Part shown: one piece after another, positions 42,373 to 53,060 of the stretch
Layout of the letters: every line of letters begins with the position of its first letter
Numbering within the stretch: position 1 is the first letter of the stretch
Assembly (NCBI GenBank): GCA_047495785.1
Contig: JBLDXI010000007.1
Coordinates: 2,852,001 to 2,916,000, forward strand
Direction: 5' to 3'
Source of the DNA: Lepidodermella squamata
Taxonomy: Eukaryota; Gastrotricha
Length of the DNA stretch: 64,000 nucleotides
The notes under the pieces: model-generated
The model's input: only the letters and a program-made list of their open reading frames with translations
The model's database searches: none
Told to the model about the DNA's origin: nothing
Made by a program: the position numbers and the translations under genes

Positions 42373-44352
42373 ATGACTTTGCTGAAATTTATTTTCGGCA
42401 ATGATTACGCTCCAGGCTCAGCGAATTCTCTTCACAAAATTCTGTCTATAAAATCCGCCGCCGATCTCAGCAAATTTTGCGAAGAAATTCACATCAGAGC
42501 TCAAGGTGGATTTCACGCGGTCGAAGAGCGGAGAGCTCAGATAGGAAAACTGCAAAAAACCGCCGAGGCATTTTTCCATCAGAGCACATGCGTAGTATCC
42601 TTGAACGCGATGCTGAAAATTGCGGATGGGTTCGATTTTACCTTCAAATTTCTCGAATCAATCGCAAATCTTGCAACTTTGGCGGGTCGATATCGAACTT
42701 CGATAACATTTTACGCTCTTGTACTGAACGATGCTACCCCGAAAGAGTTCTACCAATTGTACGAAGAAACTTACAAAGCGATTGGATATCCTGGAGTTCT
42801 CGCTTCTTTCCATTCGAAAGACTTCAGAGATAGTCAAACACGCCTGGAAGAAGCGACTATTGAAAATTGGGACGAATTCTCGTTTCTGGTCCACCATTGT
42901 TTTTTGTACCATCGAGACCGCGTTTTAGGCGAGGAATACGCGAATAAAACCTTTGACGCCCTGGCTACTAATCTCTCGTTCCGGGCTTTCATCTCCGAAA
43001 TTTCTTTCGAAAAATTAACCGCAGCTCAAATTCGATTTTTAATCGTGTTACTGAAATCAGTTCGAAACGAAACCTGCGCCATGGCTTGCTCGAATAACGG
43101 CTATAAAGCTTGGTTCGAAGAATTTTTGATGAAATTAACCGCATCGTTCGCGACTGAAGCTGGCTTTAAGCAGGCATTTGCTCACCCGGACGCATTTTTC
43201 GAACTTTTCACCCACGTTCAGAACCGTTGCTGGCTGATTTACGGGCGAATTTGCGATCGAGACTTCTGTGATTTGCAATGGATGATTCGATTTATTACTC
43301 TCATTTTCATGAACCCTCGAATCGACATCGAGTGTTTGAATGCAATGTTGATTGGTTCTGTCATCATTTTTGAAAAGCCCCTCCCTAAAGGGGATTCGCT
43401 GGTTGAATGCTTCGAACTTCTAAGCTATCTTGTTTCAGCTTTATCGGCCCGTGGACCAAAAGCTGCCAGGGTTTTTGATCAAACTTTATTCCTAATCGAA
43501 ATGTTGTTTCAAAAGGACGAAATTAAGGCGCTTTTGACGCAGAATTTAACCCTACCCATCGCACTGGCTTCGTCGCTGAAATTGAAAAATTCGGCAAAAG
43601 TCAGCCAATCGTTGTTGATAATGGCGAAATTTGACCCGTTATGGTCGAATCTAGTCAACTGCCCAACTTTTATCAAGCAATTTTTGACGAACGCCGAACG
43701 GATTGTGATGGAAAAGGGTCATTTGAAAGACCCAGATGGTTTTACGACGCTGGTTGATGCACTTTTGACCCGATATGAAATTTTGCAAGATTCGCCATTT
43801 AGCCGGTCGATTTTCGGCCGCGGCAATTCAGCGTTTGCCAAGGCAGTTTTCAGCGAGCCTTCTTCGACTGATTTCAACCTTGAGCTGCCGCTCCTCGGCG
43901 TTATGCTGAAATTCGCGGACGATGAAACGCGGAAACGGTGGTCGAAATTATTTTCAACGACCACGTTCCCAAAAATTGCGAAATCGGCTATGGAAACGAT
44001 TTTTCAGCGATTTCAAGGCAAACCGGATGACGAACTGTGCCGGGATATTCAGTGTTTGTACGTTACGCGGCAAATTTGTCTAATGTCGCCGCAAATTATT
44101 GGCGAGTTCAATTTTTTGCTGATTGAATCGGTTGCTCATCAGTTGGAGAGGCTGCCGCTTCGCAAGGCGTTTTTCAGTGTTCATACTGAGATTTGGTTCG
44201 GAATCCTTGTGGCGTTGTTTGTTCGGCATGATAAGAAAATCAGGCTGGCTTTGAAGCGGGAGACACGGCTGTTGCGGGATATTATTTCGAGGCTTCGTAA
44301 TGCTATCAAGGCCAGTGAGCCCAAAAGCATCAAACTCAAAGGGGATGAATGA
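42373..44352 (+). CDS. H2 family protein, single exon, link between H1 and H3
   Basis: 659 aa, start MTLLKFIFGNDYAPGSANS. It has the H1-like block CEEIHIRAQGGFHAVEERR and also the PGS insertion after the FG motif found only in H3, so it bridges the two groups. Other features: helical body, RSIFGRGNSAFAKAVFSEP and RKRWSKLFSTTTF in the conserved core, and the basic C-terminal helix ALKRETRLLRDIISRLRNAI. No signal peptide, no membrane span, no recognised catalytic motif. Intact. It follows the broken S2-5 closely and so forms a third S2-H pair. Function unknown. Confidence 0.75.
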   Translation: MTLLKFIFGNDYAPGSANSLHKILSIKSAADLSKFCEEIHIRAQGGFHAVEERRAQIGKLQKTAEAFFHQSTCVVSLNAMLKIADGFDFTFKFLESIANLATLAGRYRTSITFYALVLNDATPKEFYQLYEETYKAIGYPGVLASFHSKDFRDSQTRLEEATIENWDEFSFLVHHCFLYHRDRVLGEEYANKTFDALATNLSFRAFISEISFEKLTAAQIRFLIVLLKSVRNETCAMACSNNGYKAWFEEFLMKLTASFATEAGFKQAFAHPDAFFELFTHVQNRCWLIYGRICDRDFCDLQWMIRFITLIFMNPRIDIECLNAMLIGSVIIFEKPLPKGDSLVECFELLSYLVSALSARGPKAARVFDQTLFLIEMLFQKDEIKALLTQNLTLPIALASSLKLKNSAKVSQSLLIMAKFDPLWSNLVNCPTFIKQFLTNAERIVMEKGHLKDPDGFTTLVDALLTRYEILQDSPFSRSIFGRGNSAFAKAVFSEPSSTDFNLELPLLGVMLKFADDETRKRWSKLFSTTTFPKIAKSAMETIFQRFQGKPDDELCRDIQCLYVTRQICLMSPQIIGEFNFLLIESVAHQLERLPLRKAFFSVHTEIWFGILVALFVRHDKKIRLALKRETRLLRDIISRLRNAIKASEPKSIKLKGDE

Positions 44353-45451
44353 TTTGCTGCAGTTATTCTAACAAGTATTCCAACGAATCTTTTGTTGTTT
44401 TATAACTCTAATAATATTTACTGATGGTTGTTGTTTGGTTTTTTTCCTGTTGTTTTTTCGTTGCTTTAATCCGACTATTCATCAAATTTTGATGAGAATG
44501 CATCATTTTTGGCCATAATTCAAACTAATTATCATTGTTTTTCTTAGATTATTTACTAAAATATTGCTGAAAATAAGTTAAAAAATGATTGCAGACCTGC
44601 TTTCAAGTGGACTAATTCTGCTTTCCTTTAATTTTAATTTGCAAATATTTTCAATAGCAGTCGTGTTGAGTTTCCAGAATTTCCCTTTGCAACAGTATTC
44701 GTCTTTTCTTTCGATCAACCGAACTTTTTTGACATAAAAAAGCCTGGAGAAATCTCCATAATATTTTGAGTCCAATTGGAGATCCAATTAGAGAAACAAA
44801 CGACTGGAGCGAAAAGAAAATTCGTGGAGTGAAATGCGCTATTAAATGGGTAAAATTGCTTCTTAAATTAGGAAAACTCCTCCTTGAAGCTAGATTATGT
44901 AACCCAAGTATCGATTTTAGAAATCAGTGACTTTTGTGATATCGATAAGGGAAAGATGAAATCAGTGATTCCAGGATCCAGACTAGCCGCTGGTAGATAA
45001 CATTAAAAGATTAGTAATAAAGCTTTTTTCTCGGAACTTCAAGGTTCTACAAGGTGAATTGCGAGGTTTTTCAAGGTCAGAAAACTGCTCTAGCTGAATC
45101 GGGCGTCGAACATTTGCTCATGGAGACTCCAATTTGTATTTCCACTCACACTCACAGCAAAAATTGGTCAGCTGCTGAGTATTGATCATTATAGAATGCA
45201 TAAAAATGATTACGCGTCGATAATTAGGAAACTCGTGATTTCTACATTTGAAAATTTTTCTTCTTTTAACTACGATCCTCTGTAAATATTTCTCTTGCGG
45301 ATCAATTCTTGGAAGAAATTTTAAAATTCTATGATCTTTCTCCATTCGAGTACACATTGAAGATTAATTTATCAGAACCTCTGTAATTCAAATATTATTT
45401 GATCTCTATTTTAACTTACCTGTTTTGATACCATATTCAGTATTCAATAGG
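44353..45451. other. 1.1-kb intergenic region
   Basis: AT-rich sequence; no repeat, RNA gene or exon recognised. The end (atattcagtattcaatagg) supplies two acceptor-like AGs directly before the H3-1 ATG. Confidence 0.4.
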
Positions 45452-47494
45452 ATGTCTATATTCGAACTTGTTTTTGGCGATGGAGCCACGCCAGGTTCTC
45501 AGAGCGTCAAAGATAAATTGCTTGGGCTGAATCAGGACGGTGGCGTAGAAACATTTCTTACGGATGTTAGAGTTCGAGCTTTCGGCGGCCTTCAAGAATT
45601 TCAAGCTCATAACCAAAAAATCTCGAATTTGATGCGCCTGAGTGAAGTTTTAATTCAGCAAAATCGATTCGACGACGCATTGAAAGCCCTTGGCCAGCTG
45701 GACGCGATGTTCGCCTGGTCCGAGGCGTTTTTCAAATTAATGTCTAAAGCATCGCTAGAATCCGATAATTTAATTAACGCCAATTTGTATTCCTGGATTT
45801 TGAGTATCAATTTTCAAAATGAAGAGCCTCTGTCGGATTTTAACAAATGGGTTTCGCAATTATGCGCCAACGATGGTATCTATGTAACCCCGTCTTGTCA
45901 AGCTGAATTGCGTCGACTGGGTATAGTCATGACAAGTGAAATTTCTGAATATTGTGCCGACTTCCAAGGTGAAGACTGGGACGAATTCGCATTGAAAGCT
46001 GCAATGTCTTTGATTAATCTTCCTGCGAAAGTAACAGAAGAGTCGCTGAAATTTGCAAAACAAACATTTGAAGCGATTGAAAATTCGAAATTTCAAGATT
46101 TTATGCCGAACTTGTCTTTTGAAACTCTGCCGCCAAGTATTGCTCGTTTTCTATGCCTAGCTCTAAGCATGGTTACCCGTCGCTTGGTGGCATATCGCGA
46201 AAAATCGAATTTCGACCTATTTCAAAGAATCGCGGTGAAAATTTTGGAATCTCTGGCTACGGAAGCTGGTTTTCGAGCGGCCTTGAAGAAACCGGAAGCT
46301 TATTCGCTTCTTTTTGAGTGCATTATGTTATTTCATTCGCAAGAGACAAGTTTCGATTTGAAGGCTTGTGAATTTTTCAACCTGAATTGGGCCGTTAAGA
46401 ACTTGTTGTTGCAATTGCTGGTTCAGCCATCGCCAAATTTTCGACAAATGAATACCTGCTTGAATTTAATTGAAGAAACGCGCGGCGAGATGAACTTGGA
46501 AACTATAGAATACATTTCAATCTCTTTGCTATTAATCTCAAAGTCGCCTGAAGAATCTATCCAAAAATCTGTTGTTTCGATGTTTTCTTTTATTGGAAGG
46601 CTAATTGACTCTAAGGATAAAAATCTTGCACCGGCGATTGTTAGAAATGGAACGTTACCCCTTGCTCTAGCTATATGTTACGACACGTCGACTTTCAACT
46701 CGATTCAACGCATTTTCACGTCTTTGATATCAGGTATTAAAAATGGAGATCGGTTGATTTTGGCAAATGACAAATTGTTCGCCGATCAATTTTTCAAGGC
46801 GATAAATGCATTTTACGAGGATGGCCAGAGACTTGTGTTTCGATCTAGTCCTGCTATGCATATTTCATATCTACTTCACGCCGATTGTGGCCAGGCTGAA
46901 AATTCGTATTTTTCGAGGCTAATTTTCGAAAATGGCCATTCGCAATTTGTCAGAACTTTGCTCTCGAAAATGCCATATGGCCCTTGTATTGGTCTAATTT
47001 TTGCAGTGCTCCGAAGTGCCAAGGCTGAAATTCGCGAAAATTGGCGGAAATGTTACTCGGAACAAATTTTTGCGAAATTAGCCATGAAAGCGATGCGGCA
47101 CTTGTTGCAGAAGCAGAACTCATCTGATTTCATCCTTGACAGCTTCATTGGTACCCATGACTTGATTATTTTGTTCGAAATATGCCAGATCTTCCCTCAA
47201 GTTGCCGAAATCTTCACCATGGATCAAATTTTTTCTGCAATCGATGTTTTTGAGGAAAGTTCTAGTAATTATTACGTTCTCAACGAATTTGAGGGGGATT
47301 TCTTCCAGGAACGAGACTTGGCCGTGGGTATCTTCTTGGCGGCCGTGGTTGGTTTGAATGAAGATGTTAGGGCAGGTTTGCTTCGGAACAAGTCGATTCT
47401 TCGCGGCGTGATTTCGAAAATGAAAACAGCACAGAGTGAACTTGACGAAAAATCTAAAACACGACAGCAGGCTAAACTTCTTAAGCATAAGTGA
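45452..47494 (+). CDS. H3 family protein 1, single exon
   Basis: The ATG at 45452 gives MSIFELVFGDGATPGSQSV, 680 aa; an upstream TTG extension is not shared. H3 hallmarks: FLTDVRVRAFGGLQEFQAH (residues about 38-56), TPR-like LIQQNRFDDALKALGQLDAM, a WDEFALK motif near residue 180, GNGTLPLALAIC-like RNGTLPLALAIC (about 405), the core RLIFENGHSQFVRTLLSK and IRENWRKCYSEQIFAKLAM, FFQERDLAVGIFLAAVVGLN and a basic end. The positions of these blocks correspond to those of H1, showing common origin. All helical, presumably soluble. Not matched to any family I know. Intact. Confidence 0.75.
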   Translation: MSIFELVFGDGATPGSQSVKDKLLGLNQDGGVETFLTDVRVRAFGGLQEFQAHNQKISNLMRLSEVLIQQNRFDDALKALGQLDAMFAWSEAFFKLMSKASLESDNLINANLYSWILSINFQNEEPLSDFNKWVSQLCANDGIYVTPSCQAELRRLGIVMTSEISEYCADFQGEDWDEFALKAAMSLINLPAKVTEESLKFAKQTFEAIENSKFQDFMPNLSFETLPPSIARFLCLALSMVTRRLVAYREKSNFDLFQRIAVKILESLATEAGFRAALKKPEAYSLLFECIMLFHSQETSFDLKACEFFNLNWAVKNLLLQLLVQPSPNFRQMNTCLNLIEETRGEMNLETIEYISISLLLISKSPEESIQKSVVSMFSFIGRLIDSKDKNLAPAIVRNGTLPLALAICYDTSTFNSIQRIFTSLISGIKNGDRLILANDKLFADQFFKAINAFYEDGQRLVFRSSPAMHISYLLHADCGQAENSYFSRLIFENGHSQFVRTLLSKMPYGPCIGLIFAVLRSAKAEIRENWRKCYSEQIFAKLAMKAMRHLLQKQNSSDFILDSFIGTHDLIILFEICQIFPQVAEIFTMDQIFSAIDVFEESSSNYYVLNEFEGDFFQERDLAVGIFLAAVVGLNEDVRAGLLRNKSILRGVISKMKTAQSELDEKSKTRQQAKLLKHK

Positions 47495-47841
47495 TATACC
47501 TAAGATTTTTTATTTTTTTCCGAATAATGTACAATAAATATATGTGAAAATTTTTCAGTTACTGTTGATGCTCTGTGTCATCGTTTTTAAGCTCATTGCA
47601 ATAAAAAAATTTAAGGTGACCTCTTGAAGCTTTGAATAGCGCGGCCGGAAAAAAACTTGAATTATTATAATCATTTCTTCATGGATAATTGTATCAACTT
47701 CGAATATTTTGCACGGCAAAAATTATTTGCTTGACTTTCCATCGACGCATCCGAAAAATTGATAATTCCTCTCTTGATCTTTTTCCCATAGACAGTTAAT
47801 TGCCTAATAATTGCTTGAATTTCCATAGTGTTCCAGACGTT
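47495..47841. other. intergenic between H3-1 and H3-2
   Basis: Holds poly(A) signals (acaataaatat near 47531) and the upstream region of H3-2 with acceptor-like tccatag and ttccag within 20 bp of its ATG. Nothing else seen. Confidence 0.4.
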
Positions 47842-50072
47842 ATGCCAATATTTGAACTCGTTTTTGGCAAACGAGCGACACCAGGCTCTCCAACTGTCAA
47901 AGAAAAGCTTCTTGAGCTGAATAAGGTTGGTGGCGTAGAATTATTCCTTACGGATGTTCGGGCTCGAGCGTTCGGTAGTTTCCGAGAAGTTCAAGCCCAT
48001 GACGAGAAAATCTCCAATTTATTGCGCTTGAGTCATGTATTGGTGCAACAAAATCGATTTGACGACGCATTCAAAGCCCTGAACCACATCGATTCAATGT
48101 TTGGCTGGTCTGAATCGTTTTTCAAACTCATGTCTAAAGCCTCGCTCGAAGCCAATAATTTCATTGGTTCCTTTGTGTTTTCAGAACTTGCGAGGAACTT
48201 GTTTAATCATGACGATTCCTTCGAAGAATGGAATACATGTGTGAAAAATGTTTTGAAAAATGCAGCCGATGGCAGCACGTCACCGCGAGGTGATTTCGAT
48301 CGATTTTCCAAACTTATGTCTTGTCAGCTTGATCATTATGCCAGCTTTGATAGTGATGATTGGGACGAGTTTGGATTCAAATTATCAACTGACTTGCTGA
48401 GTCTCGATAAATCAGCTGACGTAAAAGTTGCCACTGAAACCTTTGAAGCGATCAGCCATTCAAAATTGCGACAAATTACGTCGAATTTATTTGTCGAAAA
48501 CTTATCGCCAAGCCTCGTTCGATGCATTTGCCTACTTTTCTACAACAATTTCAATCAGCTTGTGAAGTATCGTGAAAACTTGAACTTCGACTTGTATGAA
48601 CGCATTGTGGTTAAAATTCTGGAATCTGCTGTTACCGAAGCTGGTTTTCGAGCGGTAATTGAAAAATCAACTGCTTATTCCATGCTTTTCGCATGTATTT
48701 TCACATTTTGTGCTGCTGAAGCGCACTTGGCGATAAAAAATCAAGATTCATTCGATTTAAACTGGGCTGCTAAACAGTTGTTGTTACACCTTTTGGCGAA
48801 TCCGCCGCAAAATTTTCGGCGAATTGAATCCTGTCTGATACTGCTGGTGCCCACATTGAATAAAAGCGGCGAATTGATGCCTGAAACTCTCGACTTTATT
48901 TCACTCTCGATGTTATTAATCGCAAAATCGCCCGATGAATCGATTAGAAAAAACTTCTCATCAATCGTCAATTTTGTTGCTGGTTTAATTTCTGATGAAA
49001 ACAATCTATCGGCAATCGCTAGAAATGGAACCCTACCCCTGGCCTTAGCTATGAGTTACGACACAACGAATTTCGATGCGATGCATATCGTTAGCGACGC
49101 GCCAAAACAACCACTTTGATGACTCATTCGATCGTACTTTGACGAGCCGAACGTAAAGGAGGAGTACGTGCGGCTTTTTGAGCGCTGATCGTACTTATCG
49201 TAATTTGAAAATACGTTCAAGGGTCGAACGTACTTTCCATAATAAAGCTATAAATAGTAATGTGGTTGTTTTGGCGCGTCGCTGACGATATTACTTTTTC
49301 TAAATTGCTTTCAAACCTTGAAAGGGAAGATCGATTGTTCTTGGCAAATGAAAAGCCATTCGCCGATCGACTTTATGAAGCCAACGATGAATTTTTCAAG
49401 GATGGGCAAAACGTTGTTTTTCATGGCCAGCCAGCCTTGCAAATTACGCAGCTAATTCAGGCTGATATTGGCGAACCCGGAAATTCGTATTATTCTAACC
49501 TGATCTTCGGAAATCATAAATTTATCAGAGCTGCATTAACGAAAGCGCCATATGGCCCTAGTATTGCCCTCCTGCACCATTTGCTTCTAGGTGCAAAATG
49601 TGATATTCGCGAAAAATGGCGAAAAATGTTTACGGGAAATATTTTCGTGAAATTAGCTTCGAAAGCTAAAAGCCATTTGCTGCAAAATAGAACGCATTCG
49701 GCTGATGTGTTTCAAATGATGAGCGCTACGCATAGCTTGGGTATTCTCAAGGAACTCTGCTCCATCGCCCCTCGAGTTGCCAAAGACTTCACGTTGCATG
49801 ATTTTATGTCTTTTTATTGGGCATTTTCGGAATATTCCAATTCCTGTCCTGAATTGGAGGAGTATGAGATGGATTTTTTCCAGGAACGTGACCTGGCTTT
49901 GGGCGTCCTCTTGGCGACTGTTGTTGAACTCAATGAGCAGGTTAAGGTAGATCTACTTCGAAGCAGGACGATCCTTCGTGGCGTGATTTTCAAATTGACT
50001 ACTGCTTTTCGTGAGCTAGAAGAAAGATCTGCGTCGCGAAACCGAGCGGATCTTGAAAAACTTGGCCAATAG
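47842..50072 (+). pseudogene. H3 family copy 2, split by a MITE
   Basis: 5' part 47842 to about 49084 encodes MPIFELVFGKRATPGSPTV through the RNGTLPLALAMSYD block. A 207-bp inverted-repeat element (49085-49291) then brings a stop at 49117-49119 and a frame change. The 3' part, about 49292-50072, resumes at the equivalent position (LLSNLEREDRLFLANEKPFAD) and runs to the normal C-terminus (FFQERDLALGVLLATVVELN ... ILRGVIF). Apart from the insertion both halves are open, which implies that the event is recent. Without the insert the two parts would align with the 45.5-kb gene end to end. Confidence 0.85.
49085..49291. mobile_element. about 207-bp MITE with 31-bp inverted ends
   Basis: The ends share GCGACGCGCCAAAACAACCA (exact inverted copy at the right end) extended outward to ATATCGT(T/C)A. 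No coding capacity. The target duplication cannot be placed surely because the palindrome runs to the edge. It disrupts H3 copy 2. Confidence 0.8.
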
Positions 50073-51371
50073 TAGCAGAATTAAGACTGTTGTTACTTGA
50101 TGAGTAATATATGCAAGCTAATTGAATAAATTTGTTGGAGTGCTGTTTTTGTGACTAACAGATTTTTTATTCTAGAAATTTGAATTTCAAGGGTAAAAAT
50201 TCGTATTTTGTCGTCCGTAACGATTTTTGTTTTTTTTTCGATAGTTACAGTGCTCCGCAGCATTTTAATTCATAGTTTTCTTAATTGAAAAACTATTGAA
50301 TTTCTACGTGTTTTTAGTTTTTGATAGTGATTTTACTATGCAACAGCAGCAAACAGGACTCTGCTGCGTAAACGGCGTCCGAATCACGCCGAGTTGCGAT
50401 GCTGAAAGCGCCGAATTCCGCAAAAGTGTTCGCGATTGCCTCAGCGCATTGCTGCCCATTTGTGAGCAGAAACTCGGCTACCAACCTGGGTTTCTATCCT
50501 TAGTAACCGACTACGACGGATTTGTCGATCTGAACGAGCAGTTTCTCGAGTCGAATGACGCTGATGTGTTAAATCGAGATTTCAAGTCAATAATCATGTT
50601 CATCACTGTTTACTGCGCCTGGGGTACTAAAACGGAAGTACGTGCCCCAAAGCTCCTCCCAAATATCTACATCGCTTTATTTCTCGCTGTTCGTGAAAGC
50701 GAATTCGCCCTTGCTAACCTGATTAGTTACTTGCATAATCTTGCATAAACGTCATCCCTTCGTGCTTTGTTCGAACGCTCGTTGAAGCTTTCTTCCTGGC
50801 GATCAGCCGCAGCGAGAAACCTCTGAATGAATCATGAATCATCCGCGCGAACTCTGGATCTTCTGACGAACAATTTATGGACGCCAGGGCAGCGATGGGC
50901 TACGCTTCATAGCTACGGCGGATTATCTCAAGGATTTTTTGACGGTAATCTTGTGTTATTTAAATTTAGCATTTCAAGTTGAAAACGTAACATCAAGTTT
51001 GAAAAGAATCCGTTGGCACCAAATTTAGGAAAGAAATGATACATTGTAAATAAAAAATTGAAAATTAGCAGTTTTGCGCAACATTTTGCTCACTCTTTAC
51101 ACAAAAACATCATAATCGTGCTCTCAATCAAATAGTTATTTTTCATCCTGTTATTATCATACCCCGGTCTTTATAAATATTAAACAGCTTTTTAATTGAA
51201 ACAAGCGAAGAAAAGCGCCCCGACCCAGGCGAACCCGGAAAACCAGACAACTGAGAACCCTTGCAAAGGGCTCCCGAAGCCGGTTTCCCGGGCGGCCGGG
51301 GCGCGGTTTCGACGCAAGTTCCATACTACTGGAGCGGAAAAGCAGCATAGCTACGAGCTGATGAAAGATGG

Positions 51372-52445
51372 CTATGGCAGTTTATCGTGAAAGCATTTTG
51401 GTCGCCGATGTGCAGTGCGATGACGTTTGCCGCAAATCCATCCCAGCTGTATCACGGATTGTACCGTTAACTCACGCATGGAATAGTTCGAGTAGATGAA
51501 ATCTTTCGCACCAAGTCCTATCATGCTCATCATTCGCTTGGCCTTCTCGCGATGCGATTTATCGCCGAGTTTCCGGGACGAAATGCGCGGCGGCCGATGT
51601 TGGGCGTTTGATGAAAGTGAATGCATTTCGCAGATTTGTCACCTCCGCGAGGACAATCCGCCATTTGCTCGTCGTTAAGCTGTTGCTGACCAATAAACAT
51701 TCGCTGTTACAAAGGAGCGTTAGCATAGCAAATCTGGATTTTCGAAAAAGCTCACCTTTTTGAACCGACAGAAGTACCAGCAGATCGAAAAGACGTCAAG
51801 ATTTGCGTAAACGAAATGCATTGCTCTGTCACTAGAGCTAATTGTTCCTTGGCTGTGGCAGAGTCGAAATTTCTCCGTCCAAGATCTTTCATCTGGTCGT
51901 TGCGCTTGAAGCTGAAATCGTATGAGAGGAAGTTGCTGGCAGAAAAACAAAGCAATTGTCAAACTCACATTTCTTCGAACAGCAGTTTGATATCGGCATC
52001 GCTTAGTTGCAGTTCCGGGTACACGGTCTTCTTTTTTCTCAGCTGGCTCAGATTCTGTTTTAGCTGTTTTATGCTCCTAACGAAGCATGTCGATGCCAGC
52101 TTTTTTCAGACGTTCGCGGCCAAATTCGGCACGAACATGGTCTAGAAATTGCGAGAGAGAAGTGTCAAGTTTCGAAAGTCAACAATGCTTATTAAAAATA
52201 TTACCGAAAACAGCGGCTTGAAGGTCCTTGTCTATCTGCCACTCCGGCCGGGTGGCGGTACCAGAGGCTACGGCTCCCGGCTTGCGACCACCCAAGGTCC
52301 TTTGAATCATCTCGGCTTTAGAAAGGAGGAATAGTCCACAGGCATACATCTTTGAGTTTACAAGAGAACGACTTTCTCGACGTAAATGCAGCGAATCATC
52401 TTTAGAAATGGAACGTCCAAACATGACAATCTGTGACCTGTGACC
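51372..52445 (-). pseudogene. antisense multi-exon gene remnant inside the S1-4 intron
   Basis: Minus-strand exons 52445-52205, 52141-51969, 51935-51756 and 51703-about 51560 have proper donors (g|gtaata, t|gtgagt, g|gtgagc) and acceptors, and three of the junctions keep a protein-like frame (e.g. KAEMIQRTLGGRKPG; RAEFGRERLKKAGIDMLR; LKQNLSQLRKKKTVYPEL; SFKRNDQMKDLGRRNF; SKWRIVLAEVTNLRNAF). One frame break lies in the second exon at the TAG near 52080 and another near 51555, after which KAKRMMSMIGLGAKDF follows in a new frame. Family not recognised. Either an old nested gene or a fragment carried in by duplication. Confidence 0.5.
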
Positions 52446-52544
52446 CTAAAATTGAAAACCAATATAAGCATGAAGTACGAGGAAGGATGAAGTAATTACT
52501 AGGACGACGTCGTGACGGCTTTCGGCGTTTCGACGATTCTAGAC

Positions 52545-53060
52545 CCTAGACTGAATACCAACTGCTATATAGCGAAGAACAGTAGCTGTGCTTCGGGAGT
52601 TGCGCTGCCTGCGCAAAGGTAGAGTTGTTCAGATTATTCTTGCGCAACTCGAAAAATTCGAGATTTTTGACACGGCGTTTGATTTCGGCCATGAAATAGT
52701 CCTTAACGCCGGTTAATCGATCAGCACCTTCCTTATAGCACGGCTTGAAAGAGATGACCGATTTCGAAACTTCGTCGAAAGTTGCAGTTGAGGTACACTC
52801 CGCAGCGTTGCACCGGCGGTATTAGGTGTCGAGACAGGCGCCTTTCTGAGTTTCATCGCCCTTCTCGAATTTCAGCAAACAAGTTTCTAGACCGCTTCGA
52901 ATGAGTTCCAGGCACTCGACTTAGTAGGGGGACGTCGAAGTCCGAAATTGAGTGAGCGTCAAGCCAACTTCGGAAAAAGCACACACCAAGAGCACAAGAT
53001 GATAAACTGAAAACTGAAAACAGTGGTTTATCACAAAACATGAGATTGAAATCAGACCCG
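52545..53060 (-). pseudogene. antisense remnant of a secreted cysteine-containing protein
   Basis: On the minus strand, after an acceptor-like ttttcag (about 53010), YHLVLLVCAFSEVG looks like a signal peptide. The same frame continues with ETCLLKFEKGDETQKGACLD and RRCNAAEC, a Cys spacing reminiscent of nematode secreted DUF19-type proteins, then FKPCYKEGADRL and RVKNLEFFELRKNNL. Two TAA codons interrupt the frame (after STSPY and after CLDT), so it is judged broken. It may or may not join the exons at 51.4-52.4 kb. Assignment to DUF19 is tentative. Confidence 0.4.
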
